A stretch of DNA of 64,000 nucleotides from Lishizhenia tianjinensis (GCA_943330745.2 CALQIX020000001.1:1-64000); one strand, 5' to 3'; shown: positions 44,877 through 53,038, counted from the stretch's first letter. Numbers and translations: made by a program. The notes: generated by a model not told the origin, from the letters alone.

Positions 44877-46058
44877 ATGTCAAAAAAAGAAGTGTATATT
44901 ATTTCAGCGGTTAGAACACCAATGGGTTCTTTTCTTGGGGCTTTTGCTTCAATTCCCGCAACTCAACTTGGTTCAATAGCAATTAAAGGCGCATTAGAAA
45001 AATCGGCAGTTCCCGTGGATGCGATCGATGAAGTTTTTATGGGTAATGTACTTCAAGCGGGTACTGGACAAGCACCTGCACGTCAAGCAGCCTTAGGAGC
45101 TGGTTTAAACCAAAATGTTCCTTGTACTACAATAAATAAAGTATGTGCTTCAGGTATGAAATCCATCATGTTGGGAGCTCAATCCATTTTAGCAGGACAC
45201 AACCATATTGTAATTGCAGGAGGTATGGAAAACATGTCACAAACCCCACATTATTTAGACGGAAGAGGCGGGACCAAATTTGGTAATATTGGCATGTTAG
45301 ATGGCATTACGAAAGACGGTTTATTAGACGTATACAGCAAAGTACCTATGGGAAATTGTGCTGAATTGTGCGCGAAAGAATATAATATCACACGAGAAGA
45401 CCAAGATAATTTTGCAATTACTTCTTACACTCGTGCCGCAGCTGCATGGAATTCAGGTAAATTCAATAATGAAATAGTTCCTGTTTCTGTTCCACAGCGC
45501 AAGGGAGAGCCTATTTTAGTAAACGAAGATGAAGAATACAAAAATGTATTTTTAGATAAAATACCATCTTTACGCCCAGCATTTGATAAAGACGGAACAA
45601 TCACAGCTGCCAATGCATCTACGTTGAATGATGGAGCTTCTGCGTTGGTATTGGCTTCTGCTGAAGCAGTTGAAAAATATGGTTTAAGTCCTATTGCGAA
45701 AATAGTTAGCTATGCAGATGCTGCTCAAGCACCTGAATGGTTTACTACCTCTCCTTCCATAGCTGTTCCAAAAGCTTTAGAAAAAGCGGGTTTAAGCACT
45801 TCTGATGTAGATTACTGGGAATTAAATCAAGCATTTTCTGTAGTTGGATTAGCAAATATGAAAATTCTAGGATTAGATCCTTCGAAAGTTGATGTGAATG
45901 GTGGAGCTGTTGCTTTAGGTCATCCACTTGGAAATTCAGGATCACGAGTGATTGTAACATTGATCAATGTACTAAAACAAAACAACGCTAAAATTGGTGG
46001 AGCAGCTATCTGTAATGGTGGTGGTGGTGCATCAGCAATGATTATTGAAAACATCTAA
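44877..46058 (+). CDS. Acetyl-CoA C-acyltransferase (thiolase)
   Basis: ATG 44877 (393 residues) is the start; longer in-frame extensions do not match the family. The acyl-accepting cysteine is C90 in NKVCASGMKSIMLGAQ. The second catalytic residues are in GGAVALGHPLGNSGSR (His) and AICNGGGGASAMI (Cys). The enzyme joins two acetyl-CoA or cleaves 3-ketoacyl-CoA, serving acetoacetyl-CoA metabolism or beta-oxidation; the sequence alone does not decide between these. It is transcribed alone and ends at a strong terminator facing the retron operon. Confidence 0.94.
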   Translation: MSKKEVYIISAVRTPMGSFLGAFASIPATQLGSIAIKGALEKSAVPVDAIDEVFMGNVLQAGTGQAPARQAALGAGLNQNVPCTTINKVCASGMKSIMLGAQSILAGHNHIVIAGGMENMSQTPHYLDGRGGTKFGNIGMLDGITKDGLLDVYSKVPMGNCAELCAKEYNITREDQDNFAITSYTRAAAAWNSGKFNNEIVPVSVPQRKGEPILVNEDEEYKNVFLDKIPSLRPAFDKDGTITAANASTLNDGASALVLASAEAVEKYGLSPIAKIVSYADAAQAPEWFTTSPSIAVPKALEKAGLSTSDVDYWELNQAFSVVGLANMKILGLDPSKVDVNGGAVALGHPLGNSGSRVIVTLINVLKQNNAKIGGAAICNGGGGASAMIIENI

Positions 46059-46083
46059 TCTATTTTTTAATTTTAGATAAGTG

Positions 46084-46111
46084 AATCCCCGTAATTACGG
46101 GGATTTTTTTT
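46084..46111 (+). terminator. Terminator of the thiolase gene
   Basis: AATCCCCGT (46084-46092) pairs with ACGGGGATT (46097-46105) around AATT, followed by a T run to 46111. Confidence 0.75.
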
Positions 46112-46130
46112 GTACAGTTCAAATTTCTAT

Positions 46131-47165
46131 TCAACTAAATCGTTGATTATTTACCATGTTTACGAAAGACTGAACACCCATTACATGTTTTAAAAACTTA
46201 TTCTGATCCCGTTCAGCTGGTTGGCCCTCGATGGAATAATGCCTTTGAGTGGCAGTTTCTAATCCATTCTTTGCTAAATCATCTATCATGGCGCGCAATT
46301 TCTTTTTCACCTTTCGATCTACTGTTAGTTTATGATTCACCACAACTCCTGTAATCTTCTGTTTTTTATTGTTCCCAGCGCATCGAAGTTTTTTCACGTT
46401 AATGGAGAAGTTTTCTGATTTGATTGTTTCAATTAAATCCAATATTTTTTCATCAGAAATATACTCTTCTCCTGAAAAGGTTAGATCATCTGCATAACGC
46501 GTATACGTTAACCCATGATTTTGAGCCTTGGCTTGTAATTTTTCATCTAATTCCAATGAGCATAAATTTGCCAATACTGGAGAGGTTGGCGCACCCGTTG
46601 GTAATGCCCCTTTATACGTACATAGAAGTGCTAATGCTGTTGCGATTTGATCAGTTAATCCCCAAGAAAGAAATAAACCCTTCACTTTTCTAGATGGAAT
46701 TGATGAGAAATAGTTTTCTAAATCAATAGATAAAATCCGGTTTTTGTTTAAATGAGGCATAGCATTCGTTACGATGGAACGATGAACCTGAAAAGATTTT
46801 GGAATAAATCCATGAACATTTTCGGGTAATTGAAAACTATAAACTGACTGAATATATAAATTGAGCTTTCGCTGTATCTTCATTAATTCCTTATCCGGTT
46901 GAAAAATCAATCGAGGTTTGCCTTTCTTTTTGGGAATAGTAAACTCTTTATAATTGGGCGAATTAATCAACTGCTCTAACTTTAATGGAGAGCATTGTAA
47001 AAAAAGGGATAATTCCAACCAAGTTGAAATACTGAGAAATGCCAATGCCCTTCCCTCCAAAACTGAATTTGAAAAGGAAGGGATGATACCATTAGACGTA
47101 CAAATCATGCGTCTAATTTCCGCAGCGTGTAAATCTCTTTTTTCAAGTAACAAGGTGAATTTCAT
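46131..47165 (-). CDS. Retron-class reverse transcriptase
   Basis: The 344-residue protein has all core RT motifs: IPKKKGKPRLIFQPDKEL (motif 1, about 77-94), ILSIDLENYFSSIP (first catalytic Asp, 148), LPTGAPTSPVLANL (188-201) and YTRYADDLTFSG (YADD 224-227). Two retron-specific marks are visible: NAMPH (134-138), fitting region X NAxxH, and ITGVVVN (271-277), fitting the VTG of region Y. No group II intron maturase or endonuclease domain is present. It would copy part of the adjacent RNA into multicopy single-stranded DNA. It is the last gene of the minus-strand operon, 40 nt downstream of the candidate msr-msd RNA. Confidence 0.9.
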   Translation of the reverse strand: MKFTLLLEKRDLHAAEIRRMICTSNGIIPSFSNSVLEGRALAFLSISTWLELSLFLQCSPLKLEQLINSPNYKEFTIPKKKGKPRLIFQPDKELMKIQRKLNLYIQSVYSFQLPENVHGFIPKSFQVHRSIVTNAMPHLNKNRILSIDLENYFSSIPSRKVKGLFLSWGLTDQIATALALLCTYKGALPTGAPTSPVLANLCSLELDEKLQAKAQNHGLTYTRYADDLTFSGEEYISDEKILDLIETIKSENFSINVKKLRCAGNNKKQKITGVVVNHKLTVDRKVKKKLRAMIDDLAKNGLETATQRHYSIEGQPAERDQNKFLKHVMGVQSFVNMVNNQRFS

Positions 47166-47204
47166 AAACTACTACTAAAAAACTAACTAAGTTATTTTCA
47201 TTTT

Positions 47205-47352
47205 AAAAACTGCCGGTCGCTATCTTAGGTGGCGTATTCGGGAATGCGAAGCATTCACGCATACGGAGTACTGAATACCTCTCTTTTATCTTGGATTGCG
47301 GAGCACAATCGCTTATCGTACCATGCGACACATAGGTTGAACCGGCAGTTAA
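47205..47352 (-). ncRNA. Candidate retron msr-msd RNA
   Basis: The minus-strand RNA is bounded by a perfect 10-nt inverted repeat, AACTGCCGGT (47350-47341, a1) and ACCGGCAGTT (47217-47208, a2), as expected for a retron. Between them lie a short hairpin near CCTATG/CATGG (47336-47321) and GATTGTG/CGCAATC with loop CTC (47310-47294). A longer imperfect hairpin, CGTAT...GAATGC/GCATTC...ATACG (47265-47233), is the probable msd arm. The RNA begins 2 nt after the stop of the DnaB-like gene and ends 40 nt before the RT start. The usual AGC priming context next to a1 is not obvious. Confidence 0.75.
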
Positions 47353-48411
47353 TTAAAACGGAGCATCTTCTTCTTCAATTTCCCTTAATCGATCTGGAGA
47401 AAATTGGATTTTTCTTTCAAATGGAACAAAAGGTATAATTCCTCCGAAAGGTAAATTATGTTTAACCTGAACACTGCCAATGTAACCATTTCGATTTTTC
47501 GCAACATCAATTTCCATGATATTCTTGGTAGAGTCTCCATTCTCATCCTCATTAAAACCATAGTATTCAGGCCGGTACAAAAAGAGTACTTTATCTGCAT
47601 CTTGTTCAAAAGAGCCAGACTCACGCAAATCGCTCAGAACAGGACGTTTATCTCCACCCCGATATTCACAGCTTCTACTCAATTGACAAGTAACCATAAT
47701 ACAAACATTCTTTTCTCGAGCCAATTTTTTTAACTCACGACTTATGTACCCTAATTCCAATTCACGCTGATGTCGGTAGCGATTTGATTCCATTAATTGT
47801 AAAAAATCAATAAAGATTGCTTTGACACCCATTTCATCAATGTATCGATTACAATAAGACTTAAATGCCAGCATACTTTTGGATGTTTCATCACTTATGT
47901 ATATCGGCAAATTCTCTATTTCATTCTTGACTCTTTCAATCAATTTCCATTGCTCCGATGAAATGTTTTTCTTTTTAAATTCGCTGTAATTAATTTCGGT
48001 TAAGGAGGAAATTAAACTATGAACGAAGTTATCTTTGCCTGTATCCAATGCAAAATACAATACAGGGAATTTTCGCGCACCTTCTAACATCATGTATTGC
48101 AGAAATTTAGATTTTCCCATTCCAGGTCTTGCTCCAATCAAGATAAACTCACCCATGCCAAATCCACCGGTAATATCATCCAAATTAGAAATCCCGCTTT
48201 TATATTCAAACTCTCTATTTTCAGCCTGTAAATAATTGAGTGAATCATGAATCAATTCACTTAATTTGCTCGATTCCTTTAATTCGTTAATTAAAAGAAA
48301 TTCATTTTCTTGTAATACTTGAGCAATTTTTTCATGAACGTATGCATCTGAAAAAGAACCGTTTTCTAATACTTCTAACAATTTTTTTCGAAATATTCTA
48401 TTTATTTCCAT
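47353..48411 (-). CDS. DnaB-type RecA-like ATPase without the DnaB N-terminal domain
   Basis: The 352-residue protein is essentially the helicase C-terminal domain of DnaB. Walker A is GARPGMGKS (93-101), Walker B is KAIFIDFLQLM, and CQLSRSCEYRGGDKRPVLSD, LRESGSFEQDADKVLFLYR and VAKNRNGYIGSVQV match DnaB closely. The first 70 residues are a short helical segment instead of the DnaG-binding domain. In the strand after Walker A the usual SLE catalytic glutamate appears as ALD (FALDTGK), which may alter hydrolysis. As the gene beside the RNA and RT, it is a candidate retron effector or processing factor; that is inference. Confidence 0.85.
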   Translation of the reverse strand: MEINRIFRKKLLEVLENGSFSDAYVHEKIAQVLQENEFLLINELKESSKLSELIHDSLNYLQAENREFEYKSGISNLDDITGGFGMGEFILIGARPGMGKSKFLQYMMLEGARKFPVLYFALDTGKDNFVHSLISSLTEINYSEFKKKNISSEQWKLIERVKNEIENLPIYISDETSKSMLAFKSYCNRYIDEMGVKAIFIDFLQLMESNRYRHQRELELGYISRELKKLAREKNVCIMVTCQLSRSCEYRGGDKRPVLSDLRESGSFEQDADKVLFLYRPEYYGFNEDENGDSTKNIMEIDVAKNRNGYIGSVQVKHNLPFGGIIPFVPFERKIQFSPDRLREIEEEDAPF

Positions 48412-48440
48412 AGGTGTTTTTGGTTTTATTCGATGTAAGA

Positions 48441-49082
48441 TTATTCTTTATCGTCGTCAAAAAACATAGCACTCGAGTTACCACTATTTTTACTGTGTTC
48501 ATAGTTTCGCACCGATTGACTAACCTTAAACATCATGGAACGGTATTCAGAACGATCAAATGAAGCCACATTTTCGGACTTAATGTTCAGTCGATCCGTC
48601 ATAACACGCGCATTGATTCCAGCACCTAAAAAAGTAAATAGCCATTTATCTGTGGCATTTAGCTCTTCAATCATTTTAGATATTTGCTCATACGTATAAA
48701 ACTGAGAAGCATTTTCATGACCATCTGTAAGAATGAGAACTACAACAGTTGCTAAATTCTCGTTTATTTCTTTACCAAATTTTTCTTGTATCGCATCAAC
48801 TGATTTACCAATCGCGTCAAGTAATGCGGTTGTTGATCCTGGTTGATAATTCTCTCTGGTCAATAAAGGAATATTTGCAACATTTGCAAAGCGAATGATA
48901 TCCGTAACCACATCCTCGAAATAAGTCACCGAAACCACATATTCATTTTCCGGAAAATCTTCTTTTAATTTTTTAATGGTTGTTAATTGAGCGTTAAATC
49001 CTTCGATGGTTTGATTTTCCAATCCTGCCATAGACCCACTTTGATCCACGATAAAGTGGTAAATTGTTTTTTTGTTTTTCAT
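48441..49082 (-). CDS. VWA-domain protein with complete MIDAS
   Basis: The 213-residue cytoplasmic protein is a single von Willebrand A domain. The metal-ion-dependent adhesion site is complete: DQSGSM (D13, S15, S17), the threonine in GSTTALLDAI (near 84), and TDGHENAS (D120). No signal peptide or membrane helix is seen, so it probably mediates metal-dependent protein interaction inside the cell, like the VWA parts of MoxR/VWA or Ro60 systems. It lies 29 nt upstream of the DnaB-like gene in the sigma-54 operon. Confidence 0.85.
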   Translation of the reverse strand: MKNKKTIYHFIVDQSGSMAGLENQTIEGFNAQLTTIKKLKEDFPENEYVVSVTYFEDVVTDIIRFANVANIPLLTRENYQPGSTTALLDAIGKSVDAIQEKFGKEINENLATVVVLILTDGHENASQFYTYEQISKMIEELNATDKWLFTFLGAGINARVMTDRLNIKSENVASFDRSEYRSMMFKVSQSVRNYEHSKNSGNSSAMFFDDDKE

Positions 49083-49091
49083 ATTATTTGT

Positions 49092-49553
49092 TTATTTATT
49101 TGTTATGTAATTAAAAGCAGCTTTAGCGTTTGTCATCTTATAGGTATAGATTTTATTGGCACAGGAACTTTCATTTATTCTTACTTTCATAGTACTAGCT
49201 GCTTTAAAGACTTCTAAGAAGCCTGGTTCTGATTCCATATCCCATGTAATGTAAACTACATCAGATGTACTTCCTTTATAGCCCTTAAATTCAAATTTAT
49301 TGTCTACACCATTAGCTACTAATTCTACATCAACTTTTGGGTCTTCATCACAATAATCACCACCACTTATTTCAAGTACAACAGCACTGTCTATTAATAA
49401 CATATATGCTTCAGCACCATTATTTCCTGGTGTGTATGCAAGTTTAAATGGCTTTTCAAATCCATTTTTTATTGTTTTAAAAGACCATTGAGCATTTAGA
49501 GTTCCTGCCGTTAATACACCCAATGCTAAAAAAATACTTTTCTTCATTATCAT
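49092..49553 (-). CDS. Small exported protein of unknown function
   Basis: The 153-residue product has a signal peptide (MKKSIFLALGVLTAGTLNAQ). Either ATG 49553 or ATG 49547 may be the start. The mature part is about 130 residues, beta-rich, with cysteines in GGDYCDEDP and NESSCANKIY that may form a disulphide. I recognise no domain. It is odd to find an exported protein inside an otherwise cytoplasmic operon; spacing of 12 nt and 9 nt to its neighbours argues that it belongs to it. Confidence 0.7.
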   Translation of the reverse strand: MIMKKSIFLALGVLTAGTLNAQWSFKTIKNGFEKPFKLAYTPGNNGAEAYMLLIDSAVVLEISGGDYCDEDPKVDVELVANGVDNKFEFKGYKGSTSDVVYITWDMESEPGFLEVFKAASTMKVRINESSCANKIYTYKMTNAKAAFNYITNK

Positions 49554-49565
49554 TAAATTTTGTTC

Positions 49566-50039
49566 TTAATTCATTTTTATGTATCGATCTAAGCACTCGT
49601 CGCATAGGTTTGGATGCCTAATTGAAAAGATTTGTCCGTCTTTGAAGTCAAAAGCAAAACAAAATACCACTTCATTTCTATCCTTATTTTCGGGAGAGCC
49701 TAATTTGATATTGAAGTCATCCATATCATCTTCGAAAGGATTAAAATCGGGATAACGAAATTCCAAGACCGGTTGACAAGGAAGAGAATCTATACTAAAC
49801 CCTTGTTTCACTTCCATATGAAATCCTTTTTCTATTCTTCTTACTTTCTTTAGACAAGAAAAAAGATAAGACAATGCAGCCTGCTTCTTCATTTTAGAAA
49901 AAAATACACCCTTTTCGTGCATTAAACTTTCCAACTCTTCCAAGTCTCTGTTTAAAAATGCACATTTAAATTGAGTCAAAACCGAGGCGTTCTCTAGTTT
50001 TTCTTTTTCTGAAATTTGCTTTACATCTAATTGATTCAT
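49566..50039 (-). CDS. Unknown protein, possibly NTF2-like
   Basis: The 157-residue cytoplasmic product is the first gene after the sigma-54 promoter. The opening helices ASVLTQFKCAFLNRDLEELE and the following GVFFSKMKKQAALSYL resemble the start of NTF2/SnoaL-like cone folds, but this is a weak, pattern-based guess. A C-terminal CDEC motif (NLCDECLDRYIK) could bind metal or form a disulphide. No other feature is recognised. Confidence 0.65.
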   Translation of the reverse strand: MNQLDVKQISEKEKLENASVLTQFKCAFLNRDLEELESLMHEKGVFFSKMKKQAALSYLFSCLKKVRRIEKGFHMEVKQGFSIDSLPCQPVLEFRYPDFNPFEDDMDDFNIKLGSPENKDRNEVVFCFAFDFKDGQIFSIRHPNLCDECLDRYIKMN

Positions 50040-50101
50040 ATCAAAAAAGGTTATTTATTTCTTATCTACAACCATGTTTTTTGTAACGGTCGCACTGCTT
50101 T

Positions 50102-50118
50102 GACAAAGGATGTGCCAA
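50102..50118 (-). promoter_or_regulatory. Sigma-54 (-24/-12) promoter of the retron operon
   Basis: On the minus strand TTGGCAC is followed by ATCCT and TTGT, aligning with YTGGCAC-N5-TTGCW. The -24 half is perfect and one -12 base differs (TTGT for TTGC). It lies 63 nt upstream of ATG 50039 and faces away from a sigma-54 activator gene that starts 112 nt on the other side, the classical divergent layout. Confidence 0.75.
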
Positions 50119-50229
50119 TACTGTTTTTCTATAATATTTACGATTTTATACAATTTTTAATATCATATATTACATTTATATATTAATTTTTTATATATTT
50201 AAAATATTTCTAAACAAATACGACTTTAA
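50119..50229. promoter_or_regulatory. Very AT-rich spacer, candidate activator-binding region
   Basis: These 111 bases between the -24 box and the activator start are almost entirely A/T, with several overlapping TATATT/AATATA-type motifs (50155-50210). Sigma-54 activators bind 80-200 bp upstream of the promoter, so the enhancer sites should lie here or in the start of the activator gene. No single palindrome stands out. Confidence 0.35.
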
Positions 50230-51666
50230 ATGAAAATTCTAGTTTCGTGGCACGCATACACGCATGATTTTGATAACGGGAAGGTTGTTGAAGATGGTCC
50301 AACCAATTCATTTCATCGTTATTTTTTCAAACACGAAAAGCATATTCTACTATCCGCAAAAAAAGACGATGACCTACGCGCATTACATTTACGCTCCCAT
50401 TTAGTGAAGTCTTATCCTGATCGAACGATAGAAATTCGTTATATGGATCTTACTGACCCTATTGATCATGCTGAAATACAATCTAAAATTCATCCCTTTT
50501 TAGCGGAATTAAAGGATGAAGAAATAGACGTTTTTATTTCACCAGGAACACCAGCGATGCAAGTGGTTTGGTATTTAGCACACATGAGTTTAAACTTAAA
50601 AACAACCCTTTATCAAACAAGACCTGCAAAATTCACGGTGAAAAAAGATCGTCCGGAATTGATTAAAATTTCTATGGAACGTTCGGCAATTGGATTGACC
50701 GCTTTATATCATCAACAAGACATAAAAAAATCAAGTTCTGATAATTATTTCACCACACCAGGAATTGCACGTATTTATGAAAACGCACGTAAAGTTGCTT
50801 TAACAGATGAAGTATCTGTTTTAATATTAGGGGCAAGTGGGACGGGGAAAGAAAACCTAGCCAAATACATCCACACAAACTCCATTCGATCCACCAAACC
50901 CTACATTGCAATAAATTGTTCAGCATTTAGCGACTCACTTCTTGAATCTCGCTTGTTCGGATACAAAAAGGGAGCCTTTACAGGAGCAGATAGAGATAGT
51001 GAAGGGCTTTTTGAGGTTGCTAATGAAGGAACTTTATTTCTGGATGAAATCGGTGATATTTCGCCTTACATGCAACAATCTTTGCTTCGAGTATTGCAAG
51101 AAAAAGAAATTATGCCACTAGGAGGAAAAGCAAAAAAAATTGATGTGCGTATTATCGCAGCAACCAATCAAAATCTTGTGAAGCGATGCGAAGAAGGAGT
51201 TTTTCGTTGGGACTTATACTATCGTTTATCCGTTGTTGAACTTGACTTACCTACCCTTCTTCAACGCGGAAAAGGTGATTTAAAGCAAATGATAGATTTC
51301 TTTCTCACTCAGAAGAAAAAGCAATTGCGCAAACCAAATAAATTATCTATCACCAAACCAGCCTTGGAAATACTATTGAACTATTCTTATCCTGGAAACA
51401 TTCGAGAATTAGAAAATATAATTTCTAGACTTTATGTTTTCAATGAAGAAAAAGTAACTGAGGATGTATTACCAAAACGACTGAAACAAGAATCAACCAA
51501 TCAACCCATGAATTGGGAGCACATTGAAAAAGAACATATTAAAAAAGTTTTAACTCATTTTCAAGGCAACAAAAGACAAACGGCATTAGCAATCGGATGG
51601 ACGATTAATACCTTGAATGCCAAGATTGAAAAATATGATCTACTTGATTTCATTACGAAAAAATAA
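50230..51666 (+). CDS. RtcR-like sigma-54-dependent activator with CARF-like sensor domain
   Basis: The 478-residue regulator has three parts. Residues 1-150 resemble the RtcR N-terminal domain: YMDLTDPIDHAEIQSKIHPF, then VFISPGTPAMQVVWYLAHM, where SPGTPAMQ (104-111) corresponds to the CARF ligand loop. Residues about 175-400 are the AAA+ domain with Walker A GASGTGKE (201-208), the sigma-54-contact loop GAFTGA (248-253) and Walker B TLFLDEIGD. Residues about 440-478 form a Fis-type helix-turn-helix (NKRQTALAIGWTINTLNAKI). RtcR proteins normally control RNA-repair genes in response to RNA ends; here no rtcA or rtcB is nearby, and the divergent operon is the obvious target. Confidence 0.9.
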   Translation: MKILVSWHAYTHDFDNGKVVEDGPTNSFHRYFFKHEKHILLSAKKDDDLRALHLRSHLVKSYPDRTIEIRYMDLTDPIDHAEIQSKIHPFLAELKDEEIDVFISPGTPAMQVVWYLAHMSLNLKTTLYQTRPAKFTVKKDRPELIKISMERSAIGLTALYHQQDIKKSSSDNYFTTPGIARIYENARKVALTDEVSVLILGASGTGKENLAKYIHTNSIRSTKPYIAINCSAFSDSLLESRLFGYKKGAFTGADRDSEGLFEVANEGTLFLDEIGDISPYMQQSLLRVLQEKEIMPLGGKAKKIDVRIIAATNQNLVKRCEEGVFRWDLYYRLSVVELDLPTLLQRGKGDLKQMIDFFLTQKKKQLRKPNKLSITKPALEILLNYSYPGNIRELENIISRLYVFNEEKVTEDVLPKRLKQESTNQPMNWEHIEKEHIKKVLTHFQGNKRQTALAIGWTINTLNAKIEKYDLLDFITKK

Positions 51667-51720
51667 CATCTATTTATCCAATTTTTTAGTTAAATAATTT
51701 CAGAATGATTTTATATGCCT

Positions 51721-51728
51721 TATTTTTG
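51721..51728 (+). promoter_or_regulatory. -7 element of gene 51762
   Basis: TATTTTTG, an exact match to TAnnTTTG, 33 nt before ATG 51762. Confidence 0.5.
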
Positions 51729-51761
51729 CGCTCAACAACAATTATTTATTAAAAACTACTT

Positions 51762-53015
51762 ATGAAACAAAATTTATTTATTCTGTTTTTTACTTTAACG
51801 GGATTTCTTTTCGGACAAAACATAAAATCGGAGGATTTGAAATACAATTATGTCAAATTACCAACAAATCCAATTCAGCCAAAGGTTGCGAATTATCAAT
51901 CTTCTTTATCTTCATCATCAGACGAAGAAAATGCGAAGATTTTAGCTCAATATGAAAAAGATAAAGCACAAGCAGATGCGGATTACGAGAGAGAAATGGC
52001 TGAATACCCCGTAAAAGTAAAAGCTGCCGATGAGAAATTCGAAAAAGCAATGGCTGAGTATAATGACAAGTCGTTAGCGAAAAAAATCCTTGAAAAACAA
52101 TTATTGAATGAAAATACAAAACCTGTTAAGGATTATGTTCCACAACCATATAAAAGAACCGTATCGAAACCAGATATTAAAACAGTTTACGATTACCCTT
52201 CTTTGGCTTCTACGTATTTGAAACTAGATGGTTTTTCAAAAGGAACGGATAATGCCTTGACATACCACGTAAATATGCAAGGTTTTGAGCACTCGCAACC
52301 TACAGTAAAAACAGAAATTAAAAAAGAATCAAAAATCGTAAATGGTACATCCACTACTGTCGATGTTACTTATTATTGGCTTGAATTCACGTACAGGAAT
52401 CAAATGAGTGTGCGTGTTGCTAACGCAGCGAACCAAGACATTTATTTCGTTGCACCAACAGAATTAGCTGAATTTAAAACATACAAAACTACTTCTAGTA
52501 AAACAGCTCCATCAAGTGATTATGTAGCTCTTTTCAGAACAGTTGAAGAAAAAGTATTAAAAGATAATCTTACATTAATTAATCATTTGGTAAACGATCG
52601 AATTGGATATGAAATCACCGAGCGTGAAACATCTTTAGACTATGTAAAATCGAAAAAAGATGAATACCAAGATGTTACAGATGCATACAATGATCAATTA
52701 TTAGGATTGAAATCGTTGATTACCAATGAAACTGTTGCGAAAGAGAAATTGAATAAAGCAGCTACCCAATGGACAACCATCTTGAAAGAATCTGATGTAG
52801 CAAACAAAAAGGCTCGTATTGACAAAGATGTTACGATTTCAATTTATTTCAACTTGTTAGAGTGCTATTTTGCATTAAGAAATACAGCAGATGCAGAAAT
52901 GGTATTATCCACGCTTGACAGATTGGACATTTCAAATCGTGAGAGAAAACTAAAAGAAAAATACGCTGCTCTTTTCTTAGATTTAACTGCTCGTAAAGTT
53001 GCGAATGGTTTATAA
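51762..53015 (+). CDS. Exported coiled-coil protein of unknown function
   Basis: The 417-residue protein has a signal peptide (MKQNLFILFFTLTGFLFGQ). A strongly helical, charged segment (about 58-115) contains ILAQYEKDKAQADADYEREM and EYPVKVKAADEKFEKAMAEY, a likely coiled coil. The middle (about 140-250) is beta-rich, and the C-terminus contains NLLECYFALRNTADAEMVLS, like a TPR helix pair. No named family is recognised. It has its own promoter and terminator. Confidence 0.7.
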   Translation: MKQNLFILFFTLTGFLFGQNIKSEDLKYNYVKLPTNPIQPKVANYQSSLSSSSDEENAKILAQYEKDKAQADADYEREMAEYPVKVKAADEKFEKAMAEYNDKSLAKKILEKQLLNENTKPVKDYVPQPYKRTVSKPDIKTVYDYPSLASTYLKLDGFSKGTDNALTYHVNMQGFEHSQPTVKTEIKKESKIVNGTSTTVDVTYYWLEFTYRNQMSVRVANAANQDIYFVAPTELAEFKTYKTTSSKTAPSSDYVALFRTVEEKVLKDNLTLINHLVNDRIGYEITERETSLDYVKSKKDEYQDVTDAYNDQLLGLKSLITNETVAKEKLNKAATQWTTILKESDVANKKARIDKDVTISIYFNLLECYFALRNTADAEMVLSTLDRLDISNRERKLKEKYAALFLDLTARKVANGL

Positions 53016-53038
53016 TATAACCCATTAATCTATTCGAA

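Noticed and set aside
46131-47352. Group II intron with its reverse transcriptase
   Set aside because: No maturase or endonuclease domain, no intron domain V sequence and no 5' GTGYG boundary; the NAxxH- and VTG-type motifs fit the retron class better.
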